Origin: Oscheius dolichura | Taxonomy: Eukaryota; Nematoda; Chromadorea; Rhabditida; Rhabditidae | Direction of reading: 5' to 3' | Assembly: GCA_932521035.1 (NCBI GenBank) | Contig: OW051494.1 | Span: forward strand, 4,264,001 to 4,328,000 | DNA length: 64,000 nucleotides | The notes under the pieces: model-generated | What the model was told of the DNA's origin: nothing | The model's database searches: none | The model's input: only the letters and a program-made list of their open reading frames with translations | Made by a program: the position numbers and the translations under genes | Shown: positions 12,184-24,213 of the stretch, in pieces | How positions within the stretch are numbered: position 1 is the stretch's first letter | Layout: each line of letters starts with the position of its first letter

Positions 12184-15100
12184 AAATAAAACGAAATTCC
12201 GTGCTGTTTTATGAGTAGAGGATGAGTCAGTGGAGGCTTCCCTTTGAGAGTCGCCTAGATTCCGAGATTAGGCCGGCCTCTATTGTGAGAGGCCACGTGG
12301 GAAGACCTTTCCAATAAGGATGGAAGCACTTTGTGAGCTTCTCCTGATCCTATTAGCGACGTATGAGTCGAATATTTTTAGCCGGCGCGTCGTCGTCGCC
12401 AAGATCCGTTATCCGCCAGAGAACGAGGACTCGTCCGCCTCGTCCGCCTCGTCCCGACTGTGTCCTCCCAAACAGGAGTGCTCTCTTCGGCGAGAGGAGA
12501 GACATACTTTGGCCGGCCCGGGGATCCCTGTGTACTCGGGAAAACAGAATTGTCCAAAGATAGAAAGCATTAAAAAGGTTAATCCTCGTGGCCGTCAGAA
12601 ATTTGTGAATCGTCAGAGTCCAGAATATCCGATTAGATATCCTTCCAGTGGTCATCCCTTGCCCCGGCCGTCGCCTCCTCTCCTCCTCCACTTCCATCCT
12701 CCCTGCTGTATCCTAGAAAAGAACTGCTAAATATGGCTCCTCTTTTCTGACAATTTGACCCCATTGAGCGGGTTACACATTGCCCGGGACGTCAGCAAAC
12801 GAAACAGTCCCCTGAACTGCGCCAATTACCAGAGGGGCCCCTCTTCCGGGGGCTATTTCGGGAGCCAATTACCTTTGGGGCAGGGAGAGGCACCTGTTCC
12901 GGCTGGATACAGACTTCGTCCCTTCCAGGACTGCTGTCCTTTGCCCCTCAAGGGGAGGACAGTCCCCCGAGTGGACAAAGTTCCGCCTTAATTAGTGTTG
13001 ATGATGTTGCCGAGATTGAATAAGTCAACCCCGTCAACCCCGTCAGCGACCCGCTTTTTTAATATAAGGTGGGGGTGGCTAATTGGGGCCGGAAGTGGGT
13101 CGAAGAGCAGACCGAACAGGAGCGGAAGGATGTGAGCTCATGGGGCGACTCTCCTGGCCATCCTCCCTACAGTTGGGGAGAAGTCGCCCCATTTAGCCGA
13201 TTATCATCTGCCCCTCGACGTCAGTCATCTCTGCCTCTCCCTATAAATGTCCTCCTCCTCTTAATTATCCCCCATTTGTAATGAAAGCGCCCCCACCCAT
13301 ATTACCCTAATTGCTACTAATGATGCGCGAGCGCACTGATTCACGTCCGAAGACCTTTCCCCCCGTTTTTTGTCCTCGAAAGGGACCAGTCCCCCTTTCC
13401 TCCCGGAATGCCCCCGCTACAGTCGAGGTCTCCCCCTCTTATTTTCGACGACGTGGTGTTTTGAGTCAAATTAATCAGCTGCCGCCAAGAGTAAGAACAG
13501 GTGAAATCGGGATAAACTATTTTCGAAGTTGGAGTAATTTATCTGATGAATTATGCACTTTTGTTTGCGGCCGATGGGCCCACGCCTTTTTACGTACAGA
13601 AGGTGAAGAAGAAGAGACCAATCAGATGACGGCCGGCTAATATCAGGCGGCCATTGAGGACATTCTCCTCGTAAACTAATTATACTTTATTGAAGTCCAT
13701 CTCCGATTTGTTCCGATGACGCGGCGCCTGTTTATTAGGGGAAAAGTCATCTCGCCCAATTACGCATCATTCAAAAAAGGAGCCCATCCAGGCGGTGACA
13801 AATTTGTTGTATGGTCAAAGGCCGACGGATTATATGCTCTCTTTCTCTCTATAGATAGAGGGAGATCGGCAGATCTCTTCGAGCTATTGTTGGCAGGGGG
13901 CGACCCGGGGACAGAACATCGTCTACGGGGTGGCACAGGCAGCCTCTACAGAGTTTTCCCTCTTTTTTTAAACTAGGTGCAGGCTCCAGCTTACCGAGAA
14001 TAGTTCAAGAATAATTCCCAAGGTTTCTAGTCTTGGAATTCCTGGCAGAAAGAGTTTAACCTCCGGACTGTGTCCCGACGTTCGGGGTTACGGTATACCG
14101 GCTGTAGTCAAACCTGGATGAGTCAGGCTCCTCAGTGTCTCAGGATGACTCCAGTTTGTAATCCAGTGCCTGGCCTCTCTGTAAGACTGTAGGATACGGT
14201 ATAACTGCCCCTTATTTTTCCTGCCTCCAGTGCCAAAATGTTCCCTGACCTTTTCCCCGTACCCTCGAATAGGTTATCTGACGCTGTCCAGTCCCAGGTC
14301 TCCGAGATCAGAATGACTTTCCCCGACCTTTTCGGCTGATCTGTCTCCCTTTCCCATACTACTCGGCCTTTTGCCTCCCCCCATTTTCTTTCGACGTCAG
14401 AGTGAATAAAATAGCAGCGTATACTTATTCTCTGCAACAATTTACCATTCTTACCCAAGTGCCACGTCTCAATTCTAATCAGCTCATCATTTATGTAAAT
14501 TGACATCAACGGGCTAACGAGGAGGACCGGAAGACCGCGGTGATACACACATCCTCGCCTATGTTTGACCTTTTTCTCGGGGGGAAGACAGTCTCCACTT
14601 TCATCATTCCTCGTCTTTTTTTTTATGGGAATGGGGGAAGGTCATTCGGTCATTGGGTGGCCCAAAGGGTGGGAGTCACGATAAAAATACAAGGAACCAA
14701 TTTGGAACCAGGGGGAGATGTTTCGATGGGGTGCCCGTAAGGCAGACAGTTTCCCACAATTTCTATGGCTTTGAAAGGAGGCATCTCTACGAAGAAACGG
14801 GGCGCGTTGTGTCCTTTCCTTCCTCCCTCACCCCCTTCTGATCCCCTCCCCCCTCCCTTGGGGGGCATAAGCTGTTTTTCTCGGCAGAAGATCCGCCAAC
14901 TATGCTTTGCGTATTCCGACATTTATCAGATAATCTTAATCCTCGTTTTGCGTTGTCCGCCGGCCCAGAACGAACTTCCGTCGTCGGAAACGACGCGGAA
15001 AGACTCATCCACGCGCGTAAGAGACATAATTGAAAAGAAATCAGAAAAGGCAGGGATGAGCCTTTTGGAAAATCGGATTTGGAGAGGATTCCGGATGACG

Positions 15101-17755
15101 AAAGTGATTATTTTTGGGCTGGTTATCACCAAACAACAGCTGATCGAGAAGAGAGAACGGGAGGACCCCGGAGGTGCCCTTTAGATGGAGACCGGCCGGA
15201 GAGAGTCCGGGGGATTACGGTAGTCTCTGTCCCGGCGCAATGTTTCTGTTTTGTTTATTTATTTACTACCAGAAGGTGTGGGGAGGACTGGGTCCACGAT
15301 GTATTCTGGGGAAAAGATCGACTGATATTCAGAGCGTTACTTGTCGGCTCTTTAGCGTCTCCCTCCAGAAGGGAAAGCTCTCGCCTCGTTTGGACAGCTC
15401 CAGATGACTTTTCGTCAACGTTCTCAGGCCGTTCACAGGTAACTGTGGCATAGCAGGGACATAATGGTGGATATAACATTTCCCTATAGCGATCTTCTTT
15501 TGTCGTCCTCCCTCTTCCTTCTGGTTCCGTTCTGGCTCGTACAGCAATCAAGATGTAGTGGTAGACAGGACTAGAGAGACAGTCTCTGGTCTCTTCCTAT
15601 AGAAGAGTTGAATGTTCCAACCGGAGAAAGGGGGAGATCCCGTTCCGTTTTTTGCCTGTCTCGAAAGAGGATTTGTTGTCATTTCAAAATTCGGCCATCA
15701 CTTTGTATCCGGTCCAGGAATAGGAGGCCCTCCCCGAAAAGGAAAACAGTACATTTTGCATCGGGTCTGCCGAGATTGGCTGATTATCGCTCGCGTGTCC
15801 ACCTGAATTGGAATGGGTTCCCACGTCGATGACGCCGTCTTCTGTAAATCGTGTATTCTGAGCAAATTCTGGGCGGAGTCGCTAATTGTGAGCCGACTTT
15901 TGGTGGTATATAAGGGAGAAGGCCAGTTACTGATATGCCTGTCCAGCTCGACCCGACCCAGTCTCCTCTGCCCAGTCCTCCTGCCCGCTTCCTCCTCCTC
16001 CCGTCATCTCTGCCGCCTGTCCTCTAAGAGCGCGTAGAACCTTCCTTACGACATCATTTCCTAACACTCAAGATCATTTTTGTTTATCCGCTCATTATCC
16101 GATTTGCCCTTCCGGGAAGCCATCAAATTAGGATTAGCGATGAGGGTGGAAAATGCGCAAACAGCCATGATTCCCAAGAAGATTAGACCTGGTAATGACG
16201 GAGAAAACACGGATAATTGAGCCTATCAGTTCGAAATGGACTCTGGTCTTGGGACTCATCTCCCAAACAAGCCGACACTTTCAACAGCCGTTTCTCAGAA
16301 GGAAAAGTGCTTGACGCGGATCTTTTAGCTCTGAGGAGAACTCAGAAGGGCAGGAGTAGAGAATTAGTTGGTTGGGTCACACTGTAAAATACAAAGACCT
16401 TGGATCCTTTACGTAATCATAAGGGGTGGTTTCAATCACTTGGTTATAAAAAAAATAGGATTTGTAACAGTACTTTTTTTTAGCTGAGGAATTGAGAGTA
16501 GGATCAAAAAATTGAGCATTTTTTACTGATTGCGGCTGTTCGAAAAAATTCGAAGTTGAGGGAGTGAGGAGGAAGGAGTCAAAAGAGATTCCGAATCTTT
16601 TTTCCGAATTTGGCCATAAGATCTGGGTCATTCGGTTGTCGCCGCCTCCTAGCTGAATCTTTTTCAAAACTTCAAAGTGTCACAGTGAGGAATCGACAGC
16701 GTTTGACCGGATTCTGATCCCTTTTCTATAGCCAGCCAGGTTCGGTCAGCTAGCGGTCAGAATAGCCCAGGTTTTGTTTTGTCAAAGCCGGGGATTCGGC
16801 CAAAACCATCGAAAGGGGGCTCTAACGCGGAGCCTCCGCCAACACAAAACGGGGGCGTCGGCCGGCCGCCGGCCGGCCAAGGCGCCCTTCACGAAAGAAC
16901 TGGGCACTTCTAGTCCTGGGCATAAATAAGGAACACGGTGCCTAATATACTTCCATGGCTCGCCTTTGTTCCTCCACTTTTGTAGTCGAAAGATTCAAAT
17001 TTCCCCACCCGTGGCAGAATGGGCCCTGTCCCAAAATATCCCTCAGTTTCGTCCATGTGACTTCCAAAAAACGGAATGCAACAGCTATTCCTGTCCTCTT
17101 TCCAAAAGGATCCGGCTATTTCCGTGATGTTCCTTGCGTAAATGTCGGCTGTCCTGACGATTGTCCCCGGTTTTTGTCTCCTCTTCCTCGGCTACAATCG
17201 TTTCGAGTCTCGCGTGTCTCTCTATTTCCAAAGGCATCATTTCCATTTCCCACTCTTCGTTTTCAACTGTGAGTTTTCTTCGAATTATTCACTTCCCATA
17301 ATCCTTTACGTCTCTTTTGCGTTTTTTGCCGCTCAATTATGCGCTCTTCTTCGTAGTTCTCGGCCGAGATAATCGGAAGCTTGATATTAGAGGATAATCC
17401 GGCCTAACAAGTTGCAACTGGTCTGTTCTAAATTGCGTCAAACGGTCATTCGAGGGGCGGGCCGACCCGCCCATAAATCTGATCTGAAAAGGGGATAAAT
17501 TAATTGAATCTTGAGACTTTTCAGCACATTTCTGCTGGTCGAGCCGATGGAGGAGGAGGACGGCCTCCTCCCGGGTGGCTACCGTATCCTCCTTGACTAT
17601 GTTACTCTCTTCTAAATTAAAGGCAGTCAGCTTGTTCTTTCGATCAAACCCCAGCTTCCTGTCCTTAATAAGCCCTCTCTGATGGCTTGCCCTTGTTAGA
17701 ATTCCATCTGCCCCCTTTGAGACTTCCTCATCAGAGAGTACACCACCCGTTGCAG
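12184..17755. other. Long gene-poor region upstream of homeobox gene
   Basis: About 5.6 kb in which I find no convincing exon chain on either strand. The open frames present lack conserved motifs and consistent splice joins. It contains TGAGTCA AP-1-like sites (near 12224 and 14118), TTACGGTA motifs (near 14090 and 15218) and a GC-rich cluster with two GGCCGGCC palindromes at 16860-16878. A short acidic frame on the minus strand near 12620-12713 could be a stray exon but has no partner. The position upstream of a developmental homeobox gene makes enhancer content plausible. Confidence 0.4.
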
Positions 17756-19010
17756 ATGTCGTGTTTCGACACTGTCACCACCACAGCCCCCACCACAACC
17801 ATGGCCACCACCATCTCCGGCATCCATCCGGTCAACTGTAGGTTCCCTCCAGGACTCCTCTTCATACCGGCCTCTACAGTGTCCTCGGTCCTGGAGTCCC
17901 TCGCGGCTCTCCAGCCCATGGTGACTCCCTCTCTCACACCACAGAGTTCCATCAGCAGCCTCCTGTCTCCTCCTCCTCAGTTGGATATCCTCGTCCCGGT
18001 AAGACAGTCTCCGGTCCCCAGGAGGACAGCCCCCTTGCAGCCATTGAGTACCCCACTGATCACTGTGCCCTTCTCGACGATGACCATCACTGCCCCGTCG
18101 GACACGCTCCTCTCGCCGTTGTCCCTGACCTCCCAGCTGTCGCCGCTCTCCCTCGCCTCCAGCCTCAGCATCCCGTCCTCCTCACAGGCCTCGTACAACC
18201 AGATTGCAGGTAGGCGTCCGCTCTCTGAACTAACTGAATATTCTTCGATTATGACCAATTACGCTCGCCTTTCGCATTCACCCAGATGATAAAGACATCA
18301 TTTGCTTCGTACTTAATTGAATATTCCGAACAGCTCAACCCGAAGTGACGATCGGGTGGGCGACGTGAAAATTACCTGACCCCGCTTGTGTCCCCGCAGG
18401 TGCAACCGCACCGATTAGGTCAAATAATACATAGGAGCAACGTTTCAGGCTCCACAAATCTCTCCCCGCTACTCGGCTCGGGACTCGGCCACTTCTCCTC
18501 CTCCCAGTTGTCTCCGATGGATGCTGGCCCGTCGGCCTTCTCCCGTCGACAGTCTGCCCCGGAGAGTATGCTCAACCCCCAGGTGTCGGACGACAGACGC
18601 CGCTATTCGGACTTCACTGTACACACTCTGCTTCGTCGTCCGTCAGTCGGCGGAGTGGAACAGAGGAAGGGATCCATCGGTGGACGGAAACCACGGTTTG
18701 TCTCCTCTTTTCTAGTCTAGTCATCAAATCTTTTCAGGACCATTTACGGTGCCAAGCAGACGGAAGTCTTGGAAGAGGTGTTCAGCGAGTCGAATTACAT
18801 GGTCGGACCAGGTATCCTTGTCTTGTGGCTGTCCTCTAACTAGCCTTCTTTGAAGAGCGGGAGCTGCTGGCCCAGCGTCTCGGCCTGAGCGAGGCCCAGG
18901 TCCGCGTCTGGTTCCAAAACCGCCGGAGCAAGAAGAGAAAGCGCCTTATGATGGAGCAGGCTATGATTGACAAGAAGGGCCTTCCGGGTCCGAGCAACAT
19001 GGAGCCCTAG
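17756..19010 (+). CDS. EMX/VAX/NOT-class homeodomain transcription factor
   Basis: Start at 17756 (MSCFDTVTTTAPTTTMATTI) directly after CCCGTTGCAG, a strong acceptor. The N-terminal exon is Ser/Thr/Pro-rich. A second exon (to 18695) ends in GSIGGRKP and joins to RTIYGAKQTEVLEEVFSESN at 18738. The final exon is best begun at 18856, giving YMVGPERELLAQRLGLSEAQ followed by VRVWFQNRRSKKRKR. That choice puts Trp at homeodomain position 48, with Q50 and N51, exactly the canonical 60-residue spacing. Y-x-V-G-x-E-R and SE-x-QV+VWFQNRR are typical of EMX and VAX. The junction between exon 1 (ends 18209) and the exon near 18400 is out of frame as I read it, so a small exon is probably missed. Nuclear regulator; likely patterning or neuronal identity by family. 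Confidence 0.85.
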
Positions 19011-19497
19011 AGAGAGGCTCCCCCGCAGCCCACCCCAGATGGTAAACTCCTCATTACCATGCCTTACTCCCATATATTTTGAGCCAATGTACTCCCCCGT
19101 CTAGGCTTGTGTATCTTATTGTAAACTGTGATCTCCGGTGATAGAGAGAGAATAAATTTATTAGAAAGGGAAGATATGTTGAGGGGGACAGTTGGTTGGC
19201 CCCCGGGCCGGAGCAGGGTTGGCGCGGGAAAGACAGTCGGGAGACAACGGGGGCCCGGGGGACACAGAGGGGGAGCCTAGTAACAAGAAAATAACAAGAT
19301 AAAATATACGTCTAGGGCAGTGGCGACCGGAATGGACTACCGTAAGAAGGGGGGACATCTCGTAGGGGGCTACTCGCTGGAGGGGGACTACAGCTGGACA
19401 GAGGAGGATGAGCATTATGCCGTGATCGTCTCGGTCTTCAGATTCCCCGCGGGGACGTGGTCGGCCAGGAATCTGAACATTCACTATTGCTTTCGTT

Positions 19498-20042
19498 CTA
19501 GACATTGGGATACCTCTGCCACCGCTCCTTGTGTCTCATTTGGATGAGCTCGAAGTCAATGGAGGCCAGCTGAACACAGGTGACGCTCTTCTTCAATTCA
19601 TTACCCAACTGAAGGAACCTGATCTGAATATCTTCTGTCAGTGGGGCCATCCTCCCGTAGCCAACCTCAATCTGCAGTCGGTTCTCGTTGATCTCCTCCA
19701 GCTCCTTCATCCAGATACAGACCTGTTTGTCGATGAGGCCGATCTCCTCCTCCAGCAGCTGGAGCTCCTTCTCTCCCATGGTCCTCTCCCTCATCGTCCG
19801 TCGGATCTGCTCGTGCTTCTTCCTCAGGTAGGTGGCCGTCTCCCCGAGGATCTCCAGCTGGGCGTCGTTCTGCTGCAGTTCTCGACAGCACTCCGTAAAC
19901 TGGCGACAGAGATCCTCGTGCTTCTTACAGGTCTCCTTGATCTCGTCCAGCTCCACGTGGCCATCGTGTGACTGAATTCGTCCTCTCTTATACTGGGAGA
20001 GGGAGGATGGCTCACCCTGACAGTTCTGTAGATGGGGGCCAT
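19498..20042 (-). CDS. Coiled-coil protein, family unknown
   Basis: Two exons: MAPIYRTVR (20016-20042) joined across a short intron to YKRGRIQSHDGHVELDEIKE and a long heptad-rich run (RKKHEQIRRTMRERTMGEKE, LQLLEEEIGLIDKQVCIWMK), ending KERWQRYPNV with a TAG at 19498-19500. About 170 residues, nearly all predicted helix, no membrane segment. No catalytic motif is visible. It lies tail-to-tail with the homeobox gene. It could be a cytoskeletal, ciliary or trafficking adaptor; the sequence does not say which. Confidence 0.65.
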
Positions 20043-22431
20043 GGTAGAACTACGTGGAGAGGAGGAGGAGAACACGGGCCCACACCTAAAACACTTGGCT
20101 ATAGACGGGGAAGAGGATGAGTCAGAGAGAACATGGAGTTGTTACAACGGGGAGGGACTAACAAGAGGCTGGAGAGCCGGGCAATTAGGGGGGACCGGGT
20201 GAGAAGTGGACGAGACGGGGGCTCCCCTCGGCTAGGTGTTCCTCCCTCCCCCTAAACAAAAGAGCAGCATTCATTTCAAGGGGTGTTTACCCAGCCGTAC
20301 GCGGTGAAAAATAGCTCACCGTAACGGAAATAGAAGCCCGGAGGGGATGAAACCCGAGCGAGACAAGGAAGCGTGAAGGGGCACACATTTATGGGCCGGA
20401 TATATGGACTGGAGCAGAGCTAATGAGGTCTCGAAGGACAGACAAAGACGGAAAAAATGCTAGTCGCCGAGATAGGACGACTCACGCAATGCTCTTAGGG
20501 GAGACAACTTTCCAGGAGGAGGAATGCCCTCGGATAAATGAGATTGCCAGGAGGACAGACAGAATTAATTATGGGGAGTTCCCCCTCGGACGAGGAGGAG
20601 GAGTACGGGAGGACTGTTCGAAGACGAAGGGAGGATACAAAGGGAGAGAGAGTTAAAAAGATCTGCGGCGGGGCCAGAGACTGGCCAGAAAAAAGAGAGA
20701 GCTAATGAGACAGATTGAATTTGGGAGAAGGCACCAGAGAGACAATGGCCAGATGCCTTTTGCAGGGCCGGTTATGGCGAGGGGGGACTCGGTGAATAGA
20801 TTACGCTAAAAGCCAGACAACGTGAATTCATTAGAGAGTAGCGGTGTTGTGGTTTATAGGGACAATTGCAGGAGGAGAAAATGGCCGGAACAGGACGAGG
20901 CTAGGGGATATAATACGGGCAATCTCGGGGAGGAGGAGAAGGAGGAGGAGACCGGCCCCTCCCGCCGATTCATGTAAAATCAAGTCATTCCTATTGTCAA
21001 ATGGCATCCGAAGAGGCTCTTTTTGCTGTCTGTCATCTCGCCTCAAACGGCCGCCCCCGGGGGATGTCGCCCCCCTCCCTTTTTTTTTGCAGAAGGTACC
21101 GAAAAGAGCAGTAACAACCCGTCACTGCTCCCCCTTCTAACGACGTCTGTCGTGCGCGGGTTTTTTTCAAATTCCGGTCGCATTTCGGGCCCCCAGCTGT
21201 ACGAATACTAATGAGTCCCGGAGGGAAATATCTCCCAAGGTGGGATGTAACAAATATTCAGTGGGGGCCGGAGGCCACAACACCCGCCGCCATAGTAGTA
21301 GTACGGGCGACTGATCCGGGAGGGGCCTGTTTGGCCAGGCTCGGGTTTCAGGAGGAAAATGGACAAAGTTATATCGAAATTTGATCAGGGGGAGAGGCTG
21401 TTTGGAGAGATCTCGGGGCTGATCTCGAGCCGGGCCACTCGCTGGCTACACGTGTAGTATGTCCCCCCGGGGAGAGGCCGAGCAGAGAACCCTCGACAGT
21501 GGAGGGAGCGGGGCACGTAAAGTACAGGGAAGTCGCCTCCCCCACGTATGTGCTCGCGTGTGAATAGAGGCTTCAGGCTTGACTGGATAGAAACAGACCG
21601 ACTGGAAGAGAGGCCCTGCGGGCGTCAATTAATGACCCGCCACTGAAACATGCGAATGAATTACGCTGCAGGCGCAAGCAGGAAAGAGCAAAGACAACGA
21701 GGGCCGCTTCAGTGAATGAGGAAGTTACGAGGAACACTCGGACGGGCAGCTCAAGAGGAGAGATAGGCGAGATGAGCACGGCAGGAGGACGCCACCAACG
21801 ACCACCGGAAGGGGAGAAGTGGAGGACGAGGAGGAGGATGGGAATATCATTTGGGGACGCTATCAGCCGGGTCGTTGCAGCTAGTCTTCAGTCGCGGATC
21901 GGCCCCGGGGGAGGCTGTCCTCCCAGTCTCTGGTCCAGGCGGAACAGGGTCAAGCACAAAGGATTAGAATGAGCGATGACCAGTAACATGGAGGCAGGAC
22001 AAACAGAAGTCGCCAGGCCTCTCGGGTTTCCTCCTTTTTGACCACAGGTCCCTTTTAGGGGTAACTCGATCGTCGTATGTACAGCCGGCCCAAACGTATA
22101 GTGAGCCCGGCTGGTGGATCTCTGTAGTTAATGACGTCAAGCCCAACTAATTGCCATGCTCCGAACGGAAAGACGACGCAACTTGGTCGACTGGCCCCCA
22201 TTCCGAAGGGAGAGGCTCCGGCACTCAGCATTTATGGACAGTGGGAGCACTACCGACTTCTTCTTGTTGTACTTGTCATCCATCACCTTCTTCTCCTGGT
22301 TAACTGGGAACTTCACAGATGGTGATATCGGTGACAGCAGCCGAACAGGTTGAATGTTCACCGATCAGAGAAGCAGCTTTTGGGGCAGAAGGAACATCAC
22401 TCGCCGGACTCACGAACCCTAGAGACGTTAT
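20043..22431. other. Gene-poor GC-rich region
   Basis: About 2.4 kb of purine-rich (GGA/GAG) sequence without a supportable gene. It has a TGAGTCA near 20117 and a full CRE-like TGACGTCA near 22133. Open frames here are long only because of base composition and lack splice partners. Confidence 0.4.
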
Positions 22432-22744
22432 TATAGTCCATTTCCAACGGATATTCCTCGAGGTTCAAAGGTCTGTCGCGCTTTCGCTGCCGGAGCCATT
22501 TTCGGGAGAAAATCAACTTTTTCGTTCTTTTCTATTTTTTCGGGGCTTTTGCCGATTTTTATATTCCTACCATATTCCGTGGTATGTATTATGCCAATAA
22601 CGAAGAAAAATCAACAAAAGTATGGTAAAACTTCGAAAAAATAGAAAAGAACGAAAAAGTTGATTTTCTCCCGAAAATGGTTCCCGCAGCGAAAGCGCGA
22701 CAGACCTTTGAACCTCGAGGAATATCCGTTGGAAATGGACTATA
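22432..22744. mobile_element. Foldback element with ~111-bp inverted arms
   Basis: Left arm 22432-22542 and right arm 22634-22744 are inverted copies with only a few mismatches, starting TATAGTCCATTTCCAACGG on the left and ending in its complement. The 91-nt loop is AT-rich and has no coding frame. Structure and size fit a non-autonomous MITE or foldback element; no transposase is encoded. The outermost TATA could include a TA target-site duplication. Confidence 0.75.
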
Positions 22745-22948
22745 CATGGGTCTGGTCCGCCTCCTTCGTCTCGTACTGAGCTCGACGGACCTGCTGTCTC
22801 ATCATAAGTTAGGCGGAAAAACTTGTTATTTACTTGAAGATTGCTTTACATGCAGCAGATAACAAACAGAAGGCATATAGTGAATACTGAACAATCTTAT
22901 TATATTCAGTCTAGATATAAGTTTTAAAACAACTACAAAATAATATTA

Positions 22949-24213
22949 TTAATTAGGTTTGCTTCGACGACTAAGAGGACTGCCAAATTCTATCTGGCTT
23001 GGAAGAACACTTCTTCTAATTTTCAACGAATGGATTCCATGAGTATAAGTATTAGGGACTCTTCTGCAAAAGAATAGATAGAAAACATAAATTATGTACT
23101 TTGTAGGCGTTGAGACCAGATTGGCTAGCAAGGCGTTGCTCTTGGGTACAGACAGGCGGTCTATTATTCCTTGTATGTTTCGCTTTACGTTATTAAGATC
23201 TTGTACTGAAGCCTGAATTCATCTGGGTTTCAGATATGTTAATAATTACTGGAGTACGCACTGAATCGGTGTTAGATTGTCTTGTTCCCATCACCGGCGT
23301 TTGGAAATCAGTTAATGAACGAGCGGCGCTTGTAGCCTACTAAAACATAACAGTGATTATAATTTTGCATACCGTAGGGGTCCGATCAGGTGAAGAAGAG
23401 CGATTTATATTCGGAGTTGGTAATTCTTGATGGGAGCGTATAATGCTGGGACGGCGTTCTTGTAGTTTCTAAATTGAATGGTAGGGGAAGATTAGTTCAG
23501 TACCTGTCGCACTATACTACCAAACGCGATTATAGGACGAGCTTTGACCATGACAGGAACACGCTTGACTGTACCCTCATTTCTTTGATTTCCATGGATA
23601 GCTGGAGGAATAGAAGCAGAAATTCTAGTGTAATAATACTATTTCAATTTGACGCAACTTACGTAGGGATGGCTCTAGATTGTGAGCGTGTAGTTGGGCC
23701 TGAATTTCCAGCGATAACTGGATTTCTCATTTCCGGTTGCGAAATACTGCAACGAATAAAATATTATCCAATATTAAAATCTAAAAATGTGAAAACCAAT
23801 TCACTTTGATAATCTATTGCGAGAGGCAGCGCGTTTTGGAGGATCAGCAGGTCTCACTCTTGCAGTACTTTTATTATCGGCAACTTCTTGCTCTCTTCTG
23901 ATTTGACTCCTCCTCTTTATTTGCCGCCTGTTACCAAACATGGTCAAACGAGAGAAGTCCTCTAAAACGGAAGTTAGTAAAAGAAAATAGCAGACCCGGA
24001 TCTTCTTCTAGAGCTACTTGAGCCGGCTCCTCGGTTACGTCTTCAGTTTCAAGTGAATCAGCTAAAATAAGCGAGATACAAGTATGGCTAAGCAAAATTA
24101 CGAAAAAACGAGTCATCTGATTCTCCATTTTCGACGTTTGCTTCTTGAAGATCAACCCAAGTGGGAACATCAACTTTATCAAACACATCTTCATGATTAT
24201 TGTTATCAGTCAT
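22949..24213 (-). CDS. Basic/disordered protein, possibly TPX2/TPXL-1-like
   Basis: Start at 24211-24213 gives MTDNNNHEDVFDKVDVPTWV then DLQEANVENGESDDSFF, joining to PDSLETEDVTEEPAQVALEE. The spaced aromatic/acidic pattern followed by DSFF recalls the Aurora-A-binding N terminus of TPX2 (aromatic-acid-Pro motif then a D-S-W-F segment). Later exons are Arg/Lys/Ser/Pro-rich (MFGNRRQIKRRSQIRREQEV, ARVRPADPPKRAASRNR, VKRVPVMVKARPIIAFGS) and the protein ends RRSVLPSQIEFGSPLSRRSK-PN at 22949. About 300 residues. If TPX2-like it would activate Aurora kinase at spindles; this rests on weak short motifs, and a generic basic nuclear protein is the alternative. Confidence 0.45.

Noticed and set aside
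12320..12730. Plus-strand frame starting with a hydrophobic stretch (MEALCELLLILLATY)
   Set aside because: The rest is low-complexity and composition-driven, with no Cys pattern or splice support; likely chance in GC-rich sequence.
14132..14548. 138-codon minus-strand open frame upstream of the homeobox gene
   Set aside because: No domain, no partner exon, and it lies in a long region where several unrelated frames are open by composition.
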